Counted from the first letter of the stretch, positions 1 through 7,394 are shown. The stretch: 16,797 nucleotides of DNA from Bacillota bacterium (GCA_023445445.1 JAEXLD010000019.1:1-16797); one strand, 5' to 3'. A program made the numbers and translations. The notes: generated from the letters alone by a model not told the origin.

Positions 1-82
1 GATTACTCTACGTTTGCTATAGGAGAATACTTCTCCGGTACAATAATAGTATTATCTACTCCAAAGCTTTTTATTCAATTTT

Positions 83-619
83 TTATTTAAAAAGCCCTTT
101 ATTATAAGCCTCAATTACCTTATCTAGAAAAATAGCCTTATTATGGTCTACTATACTTTTTATAGCTACCAACATTTGTACATTCTCATCCTCTTCAAGA
201 AATTCCTCTTTTATGTCTTCTCTACTTTCTTCATCATACACTTCATTATCAGATCTATCTAGATTTTCTGTATTTGGTATATTATTATTATATCCAGACA
301 TATTAGTTCCATTATTAGATAAGTTAAAGTTTCCAAAACCTAGTCCATTCATGATATTTTGGAGCGGTGAAAAATCAAATCCCATTGGATTAGCTTGATT
401 ATTATTTTGCTGATTATTTTGATTTAAGTTGAAATTATTTAAATCTACACCATCAGTTTTCATAGAAGATAGCATACTTCCAATTTGATTAAGATCTATG
501 TTACTACCCAAAAGGTTCATAAGTTGGGTTGGATTAATTCCAAAAGGAATGTTCCCTAAGTTACCAGAGGATTGGCTATTTATTCTATCCTCCCTACGTC
601 TTCGTCTTCTTTTAGACAT
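83..619 (-). CDS. Arg/Asn-rich hypothetical protein, possible spore-associated protein
   Basis: I do not recognise this 178-residue protein. It starts with a very basic tag (a run of six Arg at residues 4-9). A low-complexity middle (about 20-125) follows, rich in Asn, Gly, Leu and Met, with FGxxNxN-like stretches. Next comes an acidic segment (about 125-145), and the C-terminal 35 residues look like a folded helical piece. There is no signal peptide or membrane segment. The ATG at 617-619 follows a good ribosome site (GGAGGA), which supports this start. It lies 3' of two Cys/Gly-rich genes on the same strand, but about 107 bases and a hairpin separate them. It has its own -10-like element, CATATAATA, at 651-659, so it may be a separate, sporulation-timed gene. 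A coat or exosporium role is inferred from composition and neighbours only. Confidence 0.7.
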   Translation of the reverse strand: MSKRRRRRREDRINSQSSGNLGNIPFGINPTQLMNLLGSNIDLNQIGSMLSSMKTDGVDLNNFNLNQNNQQNNNQANPMGFDFSPLQNIMNGLGFGNFNLSNNGTNMSGYNNNIPNTENLDRSDNEVYDEESREDIKEEFLEEDENVQMLVAIKSIVDHNKAIFLDKVIEAYNKGLFK

Positions 620-650
620 TAAGGTTCCTCCAATTATATTTCTGTTGTTT

Positions 651-682
651 TATTATATGTAAAAAGATTTTTTTTGACTATA
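651..682 (-). promoter_or_regulatory. Candidate promoter of the Arg/Asn-rich gene
   Basis: Reading the minus strand, CATATAATA (651-659) matches the CATAnnnTA form of -10 elements used by mother-cell sigma factors (SigE/SigK). It also contains TATAAT, so SigA use cannot be excluded. No good TTGACA-like -35 sits at the usual distance; the -35 region (674-682) is TATAGTCAA. The start codon lies about 30 bases past the expected transcription start. Confidence 0.35.
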
Positions 683-698
683 TTTTTGAGCATTTTTT

Positions 699-717
699 TG
701 GAGGGCATTGCCCTCCA
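699..717. repeat. GC-rich 8-bp hairpin after the 89-residue Cys-rich gene
   Basis: TGGAGGGC and GCCCTCCA pair around a three-base ATT loop, the most GC-rich dyad in this AT-rich region. It begins 10 bases after the stop of the gene ending at 727. On the minus strand it is followed by an A-run, not a T-run, so it is not a classical intrinsic terminator in that direction. It may protect the mRNA 3' end. Confidence 0.5.
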
Positions 718-726
718 TCCTCTATA

Positions 727-996
727 CTAATATCCGCAGCCGTCTCCACCAAACATATTTCCGAAGCAGCCTCCGCATAGTAAGAATAATAATATTATTA
801 AAACTGAGCAGTTACTATTTAATAGACCAGAAGCACATGCAATTAATAAGAATATAATTGGAGTAATACAACTATTTAATCCACCAAATATATTTCCTGT
901 TCCACAGCAAGCATTTCCCATTGGCTCGCAACATACTGGTTCACAGCAGCAGCAATCATCATATTTTTTTTCACGGCAATGTTTTCTCTTTGACAT
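727..996 (-). CDS. Small Cys-rich, hydrophobic protein, probable spore coat or exosporium component
   Basis: This 89-residue protein has 15 Cys. A basic, Cys-cluster head comes first (CCCC at 15-18, CC at 22-23 and 30-31, with a repeated CCEP motif). Two hydrophobic stretches follow (about 44-59 and 63-74), and then a Gly/Cys tail ending GCGY. There is no signal peptide. The ATG follows AAAGGAGAG at good spacing. It sits 25 bases after the stop of the larger Cys/Gly-rich gene, so the two are very likely one operon, and their tails are similar (GCFGNMFGG versus GCGNLFGG), suggesting paralogy. Cys-rich small proteins are known in clostridial spore outer layers (CdeC and CdeM of Clostridioides difficile), where disulfides crosslink the layer. 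Assignment to that role is inference from composition and promoter type; sequence homology to CdeC/CdeM is not claimed. Confidence 0.75.
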   Translation of the reverse strand: MSKRKHCREKKYDDCCCCEPVCCEPMGNACCGTGNIFGGLNSCITPIIFLLIACASGLLNSNCSVLIILLFLLCGGCFGNMFGGDGCGY

Positions 997-1021
997 GATT
1001 TTCTCTCCTTTCTAATTCATA

Positions 1022-1435
1022 TTAGCAGCATCCGCCAAATAAATTTCCACACCCGAAGTTACCACAGTTTCCAAAACCTGAACCATTACAAAGGAATAAA
1101 ATAACTAATAGGAATAGATAAGGTGTACAATTTCCTAATCCACCATATCCGCCGTATCCGCCATATCCGCCACCATCACAGCAGCATTCTTCACAGCAGC
1201 AATCACGTTTACGTGATTTCTTACAACAGCAACGGTTTCCGCCTCTATTACCATATCCTCCGCCAAATCCTCCACTATAGAATAGGATTAATAAGATCCA
1301 AATCCAACTTCCAAATCCACCAAAACAACCACCGTTATTACAACAGGATCCAATTGGTTGTTGTGGACAATTAGGTGCAACATTATCATTACAGCCACAT
1401 GAATTTAAACCATTTAGAATTTCATTCATTTCCAT
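1022..1435 (-). CDS. Gly/Cys-rich protein with two hydrophobic segments, probable spore surface protein
   Basis: This 137-residue protein has 21 Cys and a very high Gly content. Order of parts: an Asn/Cys head (Cys at 13, 15, 23, 31, 32, 37), a hydrophobic stretch (about 44-54), a GGFGGGYGNRGG linker, and a basic/acidic Cys cluster with CCC at 69-71, 79-81 and 84-86. A GGY repeat (88-99), a second hydrophobic stretch (about 106-116) and a Gly/Cys tail ending GGCC complete it. The Gly-hydrophobic-Gly pattern resembles small YjcZ-like sporulation proteins, but the Cys clusters do not. The ATG is preceded by AAGGAGGAG, and it is the first gene of a two-gene unit with the one ending at 727. A SigE/SigK-like element lies 41 bases upstream. 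Disulfide crosslinking or metal binding in a spore layer is likely, but is inference. Confidence 0.75.
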   Translation of the reverse strand: MEMNEILNGLNSCGCNDNVAPNCPQQPIGSCCNNGGCFGGFGSWIWILLILFYSGGFGGGYGNRGGNRCCCKKSRKRDCCCEECCCDGGGYGGYGGYGGLGNCTPYLFLLVILFLCNGSGFGNCGNFGCGNLFGGCC

Positions 1436-1475
1436 AACTTACTCCTCCTTGGGATTTTTAGTTTTTTTCTTTTTA

Positions 1476-1507
1476 TAGTATATGATATTCCCTCGAATAA
1501 TAATTGA
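1476..1507 (-). promoter_or_regulatory. Candidate mother-cell sigma (SigE/SigK-type) promoter of the Cys-rich pair
   Basis: On the minus strand CATATACTA (1476-1484) fits the CATAnnnTA -10 of SigE/SigK promoters. Fourteen bases upstream lies TCAATTATT (1499-1507), a loose match to a SigE -35. Transcription would start near 1469, about 35 bases before the ATG and just ahead of the AAGGAGGAG ribosome site. No SigA -35 is present at matching distance. Confidence 0.45.
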
Positions 1508-1529
1508 CACTGTTTTTTATTGTAATAAT

Positions 1530-1734
1530 TTAAAATTTAGTATATAAATATTGTATTACTTGCCACCTCGGAAACTCCAAGTTGACCTCATAGTATACTT
1601 CTCTCTTTCTACTCTAATGGTAATGATTCCTCACTTTTTTCAGAATTATGAAAGTTATTTGAATGATAGTCTATATATTCTAAAACTATTATATTAATTA
1701 AAGTGTCCCTTTGCTCCAGGTAACTGCAATCTTA
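1530..1734 (-). pseudogene. Possible eroded coding remnant in the 1436-1861 gap
   Basis: The 426-base gap between divergent genes holds no intact gene. On the minus strand, one open stretch of about 41 codons (1609-1734) ends at a TAG. It reads like ordinary protein, for example LINIIVLEYIDYHSNN. A shifted frame is then open for about 27 codons to 1530, including VNLEFPRWQVIQYLY. Neither stretch has a start codon with a ribosome site. This is what a frameshifted gene tail would look like, but chance or an unrecognised RNA is also possible. The block around 1560-1600 is richer in G+C than its surroundings. Confidence 0.22.
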
Positions 1735-1861
1735 TATATGGCACTTCTATACTAAAGGTAATTATTTATATAAAATATGGAATTATATCCCAAATAAATA
1801 TATAATAAAAATATACATTATTACGCGATTGTAATAAAATACTTTATAATGGAGAGAAAAA

Positions 1862-2260
1862 ATGAATAGAAAAAATATAGTCAAACATCTTATTTATCTT
1901 ATTCTTATTATAAGTTTATATTATTTAGGTTCAAGTATATTAGCAAAGCAATATGAAGAAGCAAAAATAACTTTTATTTATAATTATTGGTTAATTACAA
2001 TAATAAAACTGATGTTTTTCGGAGGAATTGGTGTTGTATTAGGCTTAGATAAGTTCTTATCAGAATTAACTCAGAAAGGAAAATGGAGCTTTGATATTAT
2101 TAAATTTTTAATTTTAGGAATACCTTCTCTTATTTTTTCTATGCAATATTTAGTATTAACTTTTATTCAAATTCCAAGTTCATTTAACAATATGTATACT
2201 ATAGCAAATATTGTTTTAGGACATACTTTAATATCAAGCTTCTATAAAGAACATTATTAG
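1862..2260 (+). CDS. Small four-helix membrane protein of unknown function
   Basis: I do not recognise this 132-residue protein. It has four predicted membrane spans at about 10-28, 43-62, 79-102 and 112-128. Loops are short, and a charged loop carries KFLSELTQKGK between spans 2 and 3. The N-terminus is basic (MNRKN), suggesting it faces the cytoplasm. The ATG follows GGAGAG with suitable spacing. It stands alone on the plus strand between the divergent Cys-rich unit and the convergent engB, and ends in its own hairpin terminator at 2288. TATAAT at 1845-1850 touches the ribosome site and is therefore too close to serve as the -10; the real promoter is not evident. The length and topology do not point to one family. 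The gene is real by frame, ribosome site and terminator. Confidence 0.75.
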   Translation: MNRKNIVKHLIYLILIISLYYLGSSILAKQYEEAKITFIYNYWLITIIKLMFFGGIGVVLGLDKFLSELTQKGKWSFDIIKFLILGIPSLIFSMQYLVLTFIQIPSSFNNMYTIANIVLGHTLISSFYKEHY

Positions 2261-2287
2261 TAAATAATTTTAAACCATTACCAATTG

Positions 2288-2322
2288 AAAGTGGATAAAT
2301 AAATTTATCCACTTTTATACTT
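2288..2322 (+). terminator. Intrinsic terminator of the four-helix membrane protein gene
   Basis: A perfect 12-bp stem (AAAGTGGATAAA, 2288-2299, with TTTATCCACTTT, 2304-2315) closes a four-base loop. The T-rich tail TATACTTT follows on the plus strand. It lies 28 bases after the stop codon. Confidence 0.8.
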
Positions 2323-2359
2323 TCCATTATCAACATCAGTTTAAAACAGAGGCAAATAT

Positions 2360-2435
2360 AAAAAAGGATATAGGCATTATATTAATTACAAACTAGAATT
2401 AATCCAAGTTGCAGTTATATAATATCTATATCCTT
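2360..2435 (-). terminator. Long nested hairpin, terminator of the lonA-engB unit
   Basis: Three nested inverted repeats form one long structure. They are AAGGATATAG (2364-2373) with CTATATCCTT (2426-2435), ATTATAT (2376-2382) with ATATAAT (2417-2423), and ATTAATT (2381-2387) with AATTAAT (2397-2403); the inner two share two bases. On the minus strand it ends in a run of six T, 40 bases after the engB stop. The length (about 72 bases) is unusual for a terminator and could be a small mobile remnant reused as one. Confidence 0.65.
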
Positions 2436-2475
2436 ATATACTGAAAGTAGTAATTTTTATTGATAATAATTAAAA

Positions 2476-3087
2476 TTATTCACTTTCTGTTTCAGTTTCT
2501 ACTAAAGGTCCAAAAAGGTCATCTATTAATTCATCTTTTCCTTTTTTATTAACAGATGAGAAAAAGTATAATTTATCTTCTTTTCCTAGCTTCAAAGTAT
2601 CTCTTATAACTTTTTCATTTTTTCTTAATTCATTATTAGATAATTTATCACTCTTAGTAGCAATAATTACCTCATCATACCCATAAAACTTAATCCACTC
2701 ATGCATTTGTATATCATCTGCAGTAGGTTTATGTCTAGAATCTACTAATAAAACTACTCTTTTTAATTCTTCACGACCACTTAAATATGTTTCAATAGTA
2801 TTTCCCCAACTAGCCTTCTCTGTCTTAGATACTTTTGCATATCCATAACCAGGTAAGTCTACTAAATATAACTCATTATTATTTATTTCAAAAAAGTTAA
2901 TTAATCTAGTTTTTCCAGGTGTTTGACTTACTTTAGCTAATTTTCTTCTATTTGTTAGTGCATTAATTATAGAACTTTTCCCAACATTTGAACGACCCAC
3001 AAAAGCGATTTCTGGAAGGCCAGTTATTGGATATTGTTCTTTTTTAACTGCAGATGTTACGAAATCTGAGTTTTTTATCTTAAACAA
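2476..3087 (-). CDS. engB: Ribosome biogenesis GTPase EngB (YihA/YsxC)
   Basis: EngB is a TrmE-Era-EngA-EngB-Septin-type GTPase needed for late 50S subunit assembly, and it acts in the cytosol on pre-ribosomes. All G motifs are present: G1 GRSNVGKSS (31-39), G2 Thr in SQTPGKT (54-60), G3 DLPG (77-80), G4 TKSD (144-147) and G5 SSV (177-179). I choose the TTG at 3085-3087, giving 203 residues beginning FKIKNSDFV. It lies 9 bases after GGAG and matches the family's usual N-terminus; a longer TTG start at 3102 has no such support. The start overlaps the end of lonA by 8 bases, so translation is probably coupled to LonA, as expected for the lon-engB pair of Bacilli and Clostridia. The acidic tail ETETESE is not part of the core fold. 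Confidence 0.95.
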   Translation of the reverse strand: MFKIKNSDFVTSAVKKEQYPITGLPEIAFVGRSNVGKSSIINALTNRRKLAKVSQTPGKTRLINFFEINNNELYLVDLPGYGYAKVSKTEKASWGNTIETYLSGREELKRVVLLVDSRHKPTADDIQMHEWIKFYGYDEVIIATKSDKLSNNELRKNEKVIRDTLKLGKEDKLYFFSSVNKKGKDELIDDLFGPLVETETESE

Positions 3088-5410
3088 TGGTATCAACTCC
3101 AATTATAGCTTTTTTTAATACCTCATCAACATGATCAACAGTATAAATATTAAGTTTATTTTTAACCACATCAGGTATTTTACTTATATCTTTTTCATTT
3201 TCCTTTGGGATTATTATAGTATCAATTCCTGCTCTAAAGGCTGCAATTGATTTTTCTTTTAATCCTCCTATAGCTAAAACTCTTCCTGTTAGTGTAACTT
3301 CTCCAGTCATAGCTACATTACTTCTAACCTTTTTATTTGTTAATGCTGAAACTATTGAAGTTATTATAGTAACTCCAGCAGAAGGTCCATCTTTTTTAAT
3401 AGCTCCTTCTGGGAAGTGAATATGAATATCTGTGGTTTTATAGAAGTCCTCATCTATTCCATACTTACTTGCATTAGCTCTTACAAAACCAAAGGCTATT
3501 CTAGCAGACTCTTGCATTACATCCCCTAGTTGTCCAGTTAAAGTTAATTTGCCAGTACCTTTCATAACTACAGATTCTACTGGTAATGTATCTCCTCCAG
3601 CAGCTGTCCACGCCATTCCCTTTACAACTCCTACACGGTCTTCTTTATCTCTAACATCAAAAGTATATATTTTATTTCCTAAATATTTCTCTAATCTATT
3701 TGCATTAATTGTAATAGAATCTTTATTTTTCTTCATCATTTCAGTAAGAGATTTTCTTATAAGTTTTCCTAAAACTCTTTCTAAACTTCTTACACCAGCT
3801 TCTCTTGTATAATAATTAATTATATCCTTTATAGCCGCTTCTGATATCTTAAATTGATTACTATCTAATTTATGCTCTTTCAATAGCTTTGGAATTAAAT
3901 ATCCTTTAGCTATATGATATTTTTCTTCATAAGTATATCCTGATACTTCTATTATTTCCATTCTATCTAAAAGTGGTGTGGGAATTGTATCAAGGGAATT
4001 TGCAGTTGTTATAAATAAAACTTTAGATAAATCCATATCTAATTCTAAATAATGATCCCTAAAAGTATTATTTTGTTCGCTATCTAGGACTTCTAAAAGT
4101 GCATCAGCAACATTACCTCTATGATCAGAACCTAATTTATCTATTTCATCTAATAATATTAGAGGATTATTTACCTTAGCTTCTTTTAATGCATAAGCTA
4201 ATCTTCCTGGAATTGCTCCTACATAAGTTCTCCTATGGCCCCTAATTTCAGCTTCATCTCTAACACCACCTAAAGACATTCTAGTATACTTTCTATTAGT
4301 TGCATGTGCTATAGACTTTGCAATAGAAGTTTTTCCAACTCCTGGTGGTCCAACTAAGCATATTATAGGACCCTTAAGGCTGTTTGTATATTCTTTTACA
4401 GCTAAGTACTCAATTATTCTCTCTTTTACTTCCTCTAAGCCATAATGCTCATCATTTAGAATATCTTCTGCCTCTTTAATATTAAAGTTATCCTTAGTTG
4501 ATTTGCTCCATGGAATATCCAAAATCCAATCTAAATAAGTCCTTATTACATTACTTTCTGAGCCTTGGCCTGCAGATGACTTTAGTCTATTTAATTCACT
4601 TTCAGCTTTATCCCTAACGTACTTAGGTAACTTAGCCTTCTTTATTCTACTTTCGTAATTAGTTATTTCCTTCTTTTCTTCGTCATCTTCACCAATTTCT
4701 TCTTGAAGAGCTCTAATTTGTTCTCTTATATAGTATTCTCTCTGAGACTTATCAATACTTTCTTTAAGTCTTTTTCCTACTTTTCTCTCAATATTTAATA
4801 TATCTATTTGATTTTCTATTATAACTAATAGCTTTTCTATTCTCTTAATACAATTAACTTCTTGAAGAATTTCCTGTCTTTTATCCTCATCAATTATTAA
4901 ATATGAAGCTACTACATCTGACAGTTCACTATAATTTTTTATGGTATCAAAAATAGACATGATACTACTTCTATTATTTCCAGAAAGGTTTAAATATTTA
5001 CTAAAGCTCTTTTTTAACAAGTTAACATAAGCTTCTATCCCTTCATAGTCTTCGTTAGAAGGTTCTTCTATTCTTTCCACCTCTGATTCCATATATTCTT
5101 CTTTGTTATTTATACTTATAAGTCTACCTCTATCTATACCCTCTACTAATACTCTTATAACATTATTAGGTAATTTTATAATTTGTTTTATTCTACAAAT
5201 AGTTCCAATTTCAAATATATCATCAAAATCTGGTTCTTCTATTTCATAATCCTTTTGTGTCGATAAGAATATTTCTATTTGATTGTCCATAGCAGCTTCA
5301 ATTGCAGCTTTAGACTTTTCTCTCCCTACATCAAAATGTATAATCATATTTGGGAAGATACTAATACCTCTTAAAGGAATTAAAGGTAGAGTCATAAAAT
5401 TTTCACTCAT
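3080..5410 (-). CDS. lon: ATP-dependent protease LonA (EC 3.4.21.53)
   Basis: LonA is the soluble hexameric AAA+ serine protease that degrades misfolded and selected regulatory proteins. Order of parts: N-terminal substrate-binding domain (to about 200), coiled coil (about 200-250), AAA+ module with Walker A GPPGVGKT (about 350-360) and Walker B ILLDEID, then the Lon protease domain with catalytic Ser in GPSAG (about 676) and Lys in GGLKEK (about 720). The ATG at 5419 touches the GGAGG ribosome site and cannot be used well. The ATG three codons later (5410) has 9-base spacing and gives MSENFMTLPLIPLRG, a 776-residue protein of normal length. It has its own SigA promoter and is followed by overlapping engB. 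No CIRCE or CtsR box is seen upstream. Confidence 0.96.
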   Translation of the reverse strand: MSENFMTLPLIPLRGISIFPNMIIHFDVGREKSKAAIEAAMDNQIEIFLSTQKDYEIEEPDFDDIFEIGTICRIKQIIKLPNNVIRVLVEGIDRGRLISINNKEEYMESEVERIEEPSNEDYEGIEAYVNLLKKSFSKYLNLSGNNRSSIMSIFDTIKNYSELSDVVASYLIIDEDKRQEILQEVNCIKRIEKLLVIIENQIDILNIERKVGKRLKESIDKSQREYYIREQIRALQEEIGEDDEEKKEITNYESRIKKAKLPKYVRDKAESELNRLKSSAGQGSESNVIRTYLDWILDIPWSKSTKDNFNIKEAEDILNDEHYGLEEVKERIIEYLAVKEYTNSLKGPIICLVGPPGVGKTSIAKSIAHATNRKYTRMSLGGVRDEAEIRGHRRTYVGAIPGRLAYALKEAKVNNPLILLDEIDKLGSDHRGNVADALLEVLDSEQNNTFRDHYLELDMDLSKVLFITTANSLDTIPTPLLDRMEIIEVSGYTYEEKYHIAKGYLIPKLLKEHKLDSNQFKISEAAIKDIINYYTREAGVRSLERVLGKLIRKSLTEMMKKNKDSITINANRLEKYLGNKIYTFDVRDKEDRVGVVKGMAWTAAGGDTLPVESVVMKGTGKLTLTGQLGDVMQESARIAFGFVRANASKYGIDEDFYKTTDIHIHFPEGAIKKDGPSAGVTIITSIVSALTNKKVRSNVAMTGEVTLTGRVLAIGGLKEKSIAAFRAGIDTIIIPKENEKDISKIPDVVKNKLNIYTVDHVDEVLKKAIIGVDTIV

Positions 5411-5446
5411 TATTCCCATCCTCCTTATTTATCGTATAACTTTATT

Positions 5447-5500
5447 AGTATACACATAAACTAGCTTTTTTTCAATCTATTTTATATGCCTATATTGGCA
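5447..5500 (-). promoter_or_regulatory. SigA promoter of lonA with an upstream dyad
   Basis: On the minus strand TTGAAA (5470-5475) and TATACT (5447-5452) are separated by 17 bases, a near-consensus SigA promoter. Transcription would start near 5440, about 30 bases before the chosen lonA start. Just upstream of the -35, TGCC-N6-GGCA (5487-5500) forms a short dyad that could bind an activator or repressor; its regulator is unknown. Confidence 0.7.
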
Positions 5501-5595
5501 AATTCAAAATATATAATAATTAATATTTAATAATAATATATATTCCCTTTATCAGTTTATTAATATTATAATACATATATAAAATTTAGCAATTA

Positions 5596-5635
5596 AAATA
5601 GATATTTTTCTATTAATTAAAATAAATATCTATTT
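5596..5635. repeat. 12-bp perfect inverted repeat between lonB and lonA
   Basis: AAATAGATATTT (5596-5607) and AAATATCTATTT (5624-5635) are exact reverse complements 16 bases apart. The pair lies just past the lonB terminator on the minus strand, about 120 bases upstream of the lonA -35. It is AT-only except for the central G/C, so chance is possible, but length and exactness suggest a protein site or a second hairpin. Confidence 0.4.
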
Positions 5636-5651
5636 AAAACATAAATTCAAA

Positions 5652-5675
5652 GAAAAAAACTCCTTAAGGAGTTTT
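5652..5675 (-). terminator. Intrinsic terminator of lonB
   Basis: AAAACTCC-TTAA-GGAGTTTT (5656-5675) is a perfect palindrome. It continues on the minus strand into a run of T with one C (TTTTTTTCTTT). It lies 45 bases after the lonB stop, and separates lonB from lonA transcription. Confidence 0.8.
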
Positions 5676-5720
5676 AAAATTAATAATTAATATAATTTGT
5701 ATTTTTATATATTATTCTTT

Positions 5721-7394
5721 TTAATCTTCAGATTTAGCTGATAATATATCTAAATTATTGTTTATTATAATATCTTCAGAAATATTTTCTTTATATATAG
5801 CTTCATCTATTACTTCTCTTAAATTATTCACTGCTATAACATTTATTCCTTCTATTTCTTTAAAGTTCTCTCTCCAATTTTCAATTGGAATTATAACCTT
5901 AGTTGCTCCTGATTTTTTAGCAGCATATATTTTCGCATTGACACCACCTATAGGTTTAACCTCTCCTAATAAGCTTATTTCACCTGTCATAGCTATTTTG
6001 TTATTAATTTTTACTTTGTTAATAGCACTATATATAGCAGTTGCTATTGTTATCCCTGCTGATGGACCATCAACAGGCATTCCACCTGGAATATTTATAT
6101 GTATATCATAACTTTCACATTCTAATCCAAATATATTATTTAATACAGTTAATACATTTTGAATTGATGAATAAGCTGTACTTTTCCTTTTAACCCTTCT
6201 ATTACTATTACTTATTTCTTCTTCTTCAATAACACCTGTTACTTTTAATATTCCTAGTCTATGACTTATCTTCCTTGCTGTAGCTTCAACTTCCATAAGA
6301 ATTCCTATATTGGCGCCATGAACTGCTAATCCATTTACTATTCCTACTTCTGCTTTTTCTCTAATCTTTTTATCTGGAATTTGAGTATAGTTTCCATTTT
6401 CTATTACCCATTGTATATCTTCTATATTAATATCATTTCTATCTTCATTAATAGCAACACCAGAAGAAAGCTGAATTAAATTAACTACATCTCTACCATT
6501 AGTACAATATTTTGATACCAAATCCAAAGACTCCTCATCTATCTTTAATCCCACCTTCACAGCTGCATTCTTTGCAATAACTTTAATTTCATCAGAATGA
6601 AGTGATCTAAAAAATATTTCTACACATCTTGACCTTATAGCAGGAACTATTTCCTCTGGACTTCTTGTAGTAGCTCCAATTAATCTAAAATCTGCTGGTA
6701 ATCCATTATCAAATATTTCTTTAATATAATCTGGCATATTAGGATTTTCGCTACTGTAGTAAGCACTATCTAAAAATACTTTCCTATCTTCTAAAACCTT
6801 TAAAAGTTTGTTAAGTTCTATATGATGTAATTCACCTATTTCATCCATAAATAAAATACCACCATGAGCTTTAGTAACGGCCCCTGGTTTTGGTTGTGGA
6901 ATCCCAGCTATACCCAAAGAACCAGCCCCTTGATATATTGGATCATGTACTGAACCTATTAAAGGATCTGCTATTCCTCTTTCATCAAATCTAATGGTAG
7001 TAGCATCTATTTCTATAAACTTAGCCTCTTTCTTAAAAGGTGACTTTGAAAACTTTTTAGCTTCTTCAAGTACTAATCTAGCAGCAGCAGTTTTACCAAC
7101 TCCTGGTGGCCCATAAATAATAACGTGTTGAGGATTATGCCCACACAGTGCAGCTTTTAGTGCCTTTATACCTTCTTCTTGCCCTATAATTTCCTGAAAA
7201 GTAGTAGGTCTACTTTTTTCTGTTAGAGGTTGTGTTAATTGTATACTTCTTAACTTCCTCAATTTATCCATTTCTTTAACATTCTCTTTTTCAATAACTG
7301 TCTTATTGCTTGCATGACCTTTATTGATGTTAACAATATAATAAATAAATAACAGCATAGTTGTTATTTGTAGTATTATTAATACTTCTGCCAT
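5721..7394 (-). CDS. lonB: Membrane-anchored ATP-dependent protease LonB
   Basis: LonB is a Lon-type AAA+ protease lacking the long LonA N-domain, found beside lonA in Bacilli and Clostridia. This 557-residue copy starts with a membrane anchor (about 3-22). The AAA+ module follows with Walker A GPPGVGKT (95-102) and Walker B ILFMDEIG (180-187), then the protease domain with the Ser445 (DGPSAG) and Lys488 (GGVNAK) dyad. All catalytic residues are intact. Hairpins before and after isolate it as a single-gene unit. The start is uncertain: the ATG at 7392-7394 has no ribosome site nearby, and the strong GGGAGG lies 32 bases upstream. The frame stays open back to that site, but with only ATT/ATA as possible starts. 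In Bacillus subtilis LonB is forespore-specific; whether that holds here cannot be read from the sequence. Confidence 0.93.
   Translation of the reverse strand: MAEVLIILQITTMLLFIYYIVNINKGHASNKTVIEKENVKEMDKLRKLRSIQLTQPLTEKSRPTTFQEIIGQEEGIKALKAALCGHNPQHVIIYGPPGVGKTAAARLVLEEAKKFSKSPFKKEAKFIEIDATTIRFDERGIADPLIGSVHDPIYQGAGSLGIAGIPQPKPGAVTKAHGGILFMDEIGELHHIELNKLLKVLEDRKVFLDSAYYSSENPNMPDYIKEIFDNGLPADFRLIGATTRSPEEIVPAIRSRCVEIFFRSLHSDEIKVIAKNAAVKVGLKIDEESLDLVSKYCTNGRDVVNLIQLSSGVAINEDRNDINIEDIQWVIENGNYTQIPDKKIREKAEVGIVNGLAVHGANIGILMEVEATARKISHRLGILKVTGVIEEEEISNSNRRVKRKSTAYSSIQNVLTVLNNIFGLECESYDIHINIPGGMPVDGPSAGITIATAIYSAINKVKINNKIAMTGEISLLGEVKPIGGVNAKIYAAKKSGATKVIIPIENWRENFKEIEGINVIAVNNLREVIDEAIYKENISEDIIINNNLDILSAKSED

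Noticed and set aside
1..90. A plus-strand frame open from the window edge to a TAA at 88-90 (reads DYSTFAIGEYFSG...), and a minus-strand 23-codon frame over the same bases.
   Set aside because: Either could be the tail of a neighbouring gene, but about 29 open codons can occur by chance, there is no start in view, and both strands are open at once. The short dyad GGAGAA-TAC-TTCTCC (22-36) explains part of this symmetry.
1555..1600. A MerR-type operator in the sequence around ACCTCGGA-AAC-TCCAAGTT.
   Set aside because: The half-sites match at only 6 of 8 positions and no -35/-10 pair with a 19-base spacer frames the dyad.
3549..3812. Plus-strand open frames inside lonA, and similar ones at 213-398, 1123-1374, 5758-6111, 10119-10331, 11264-11470 and 15094-15276.
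   Set aside because: Each lies opposite a well-supported gene, has unnatural composition and lacks a ribosome site; they are antisense shadows.
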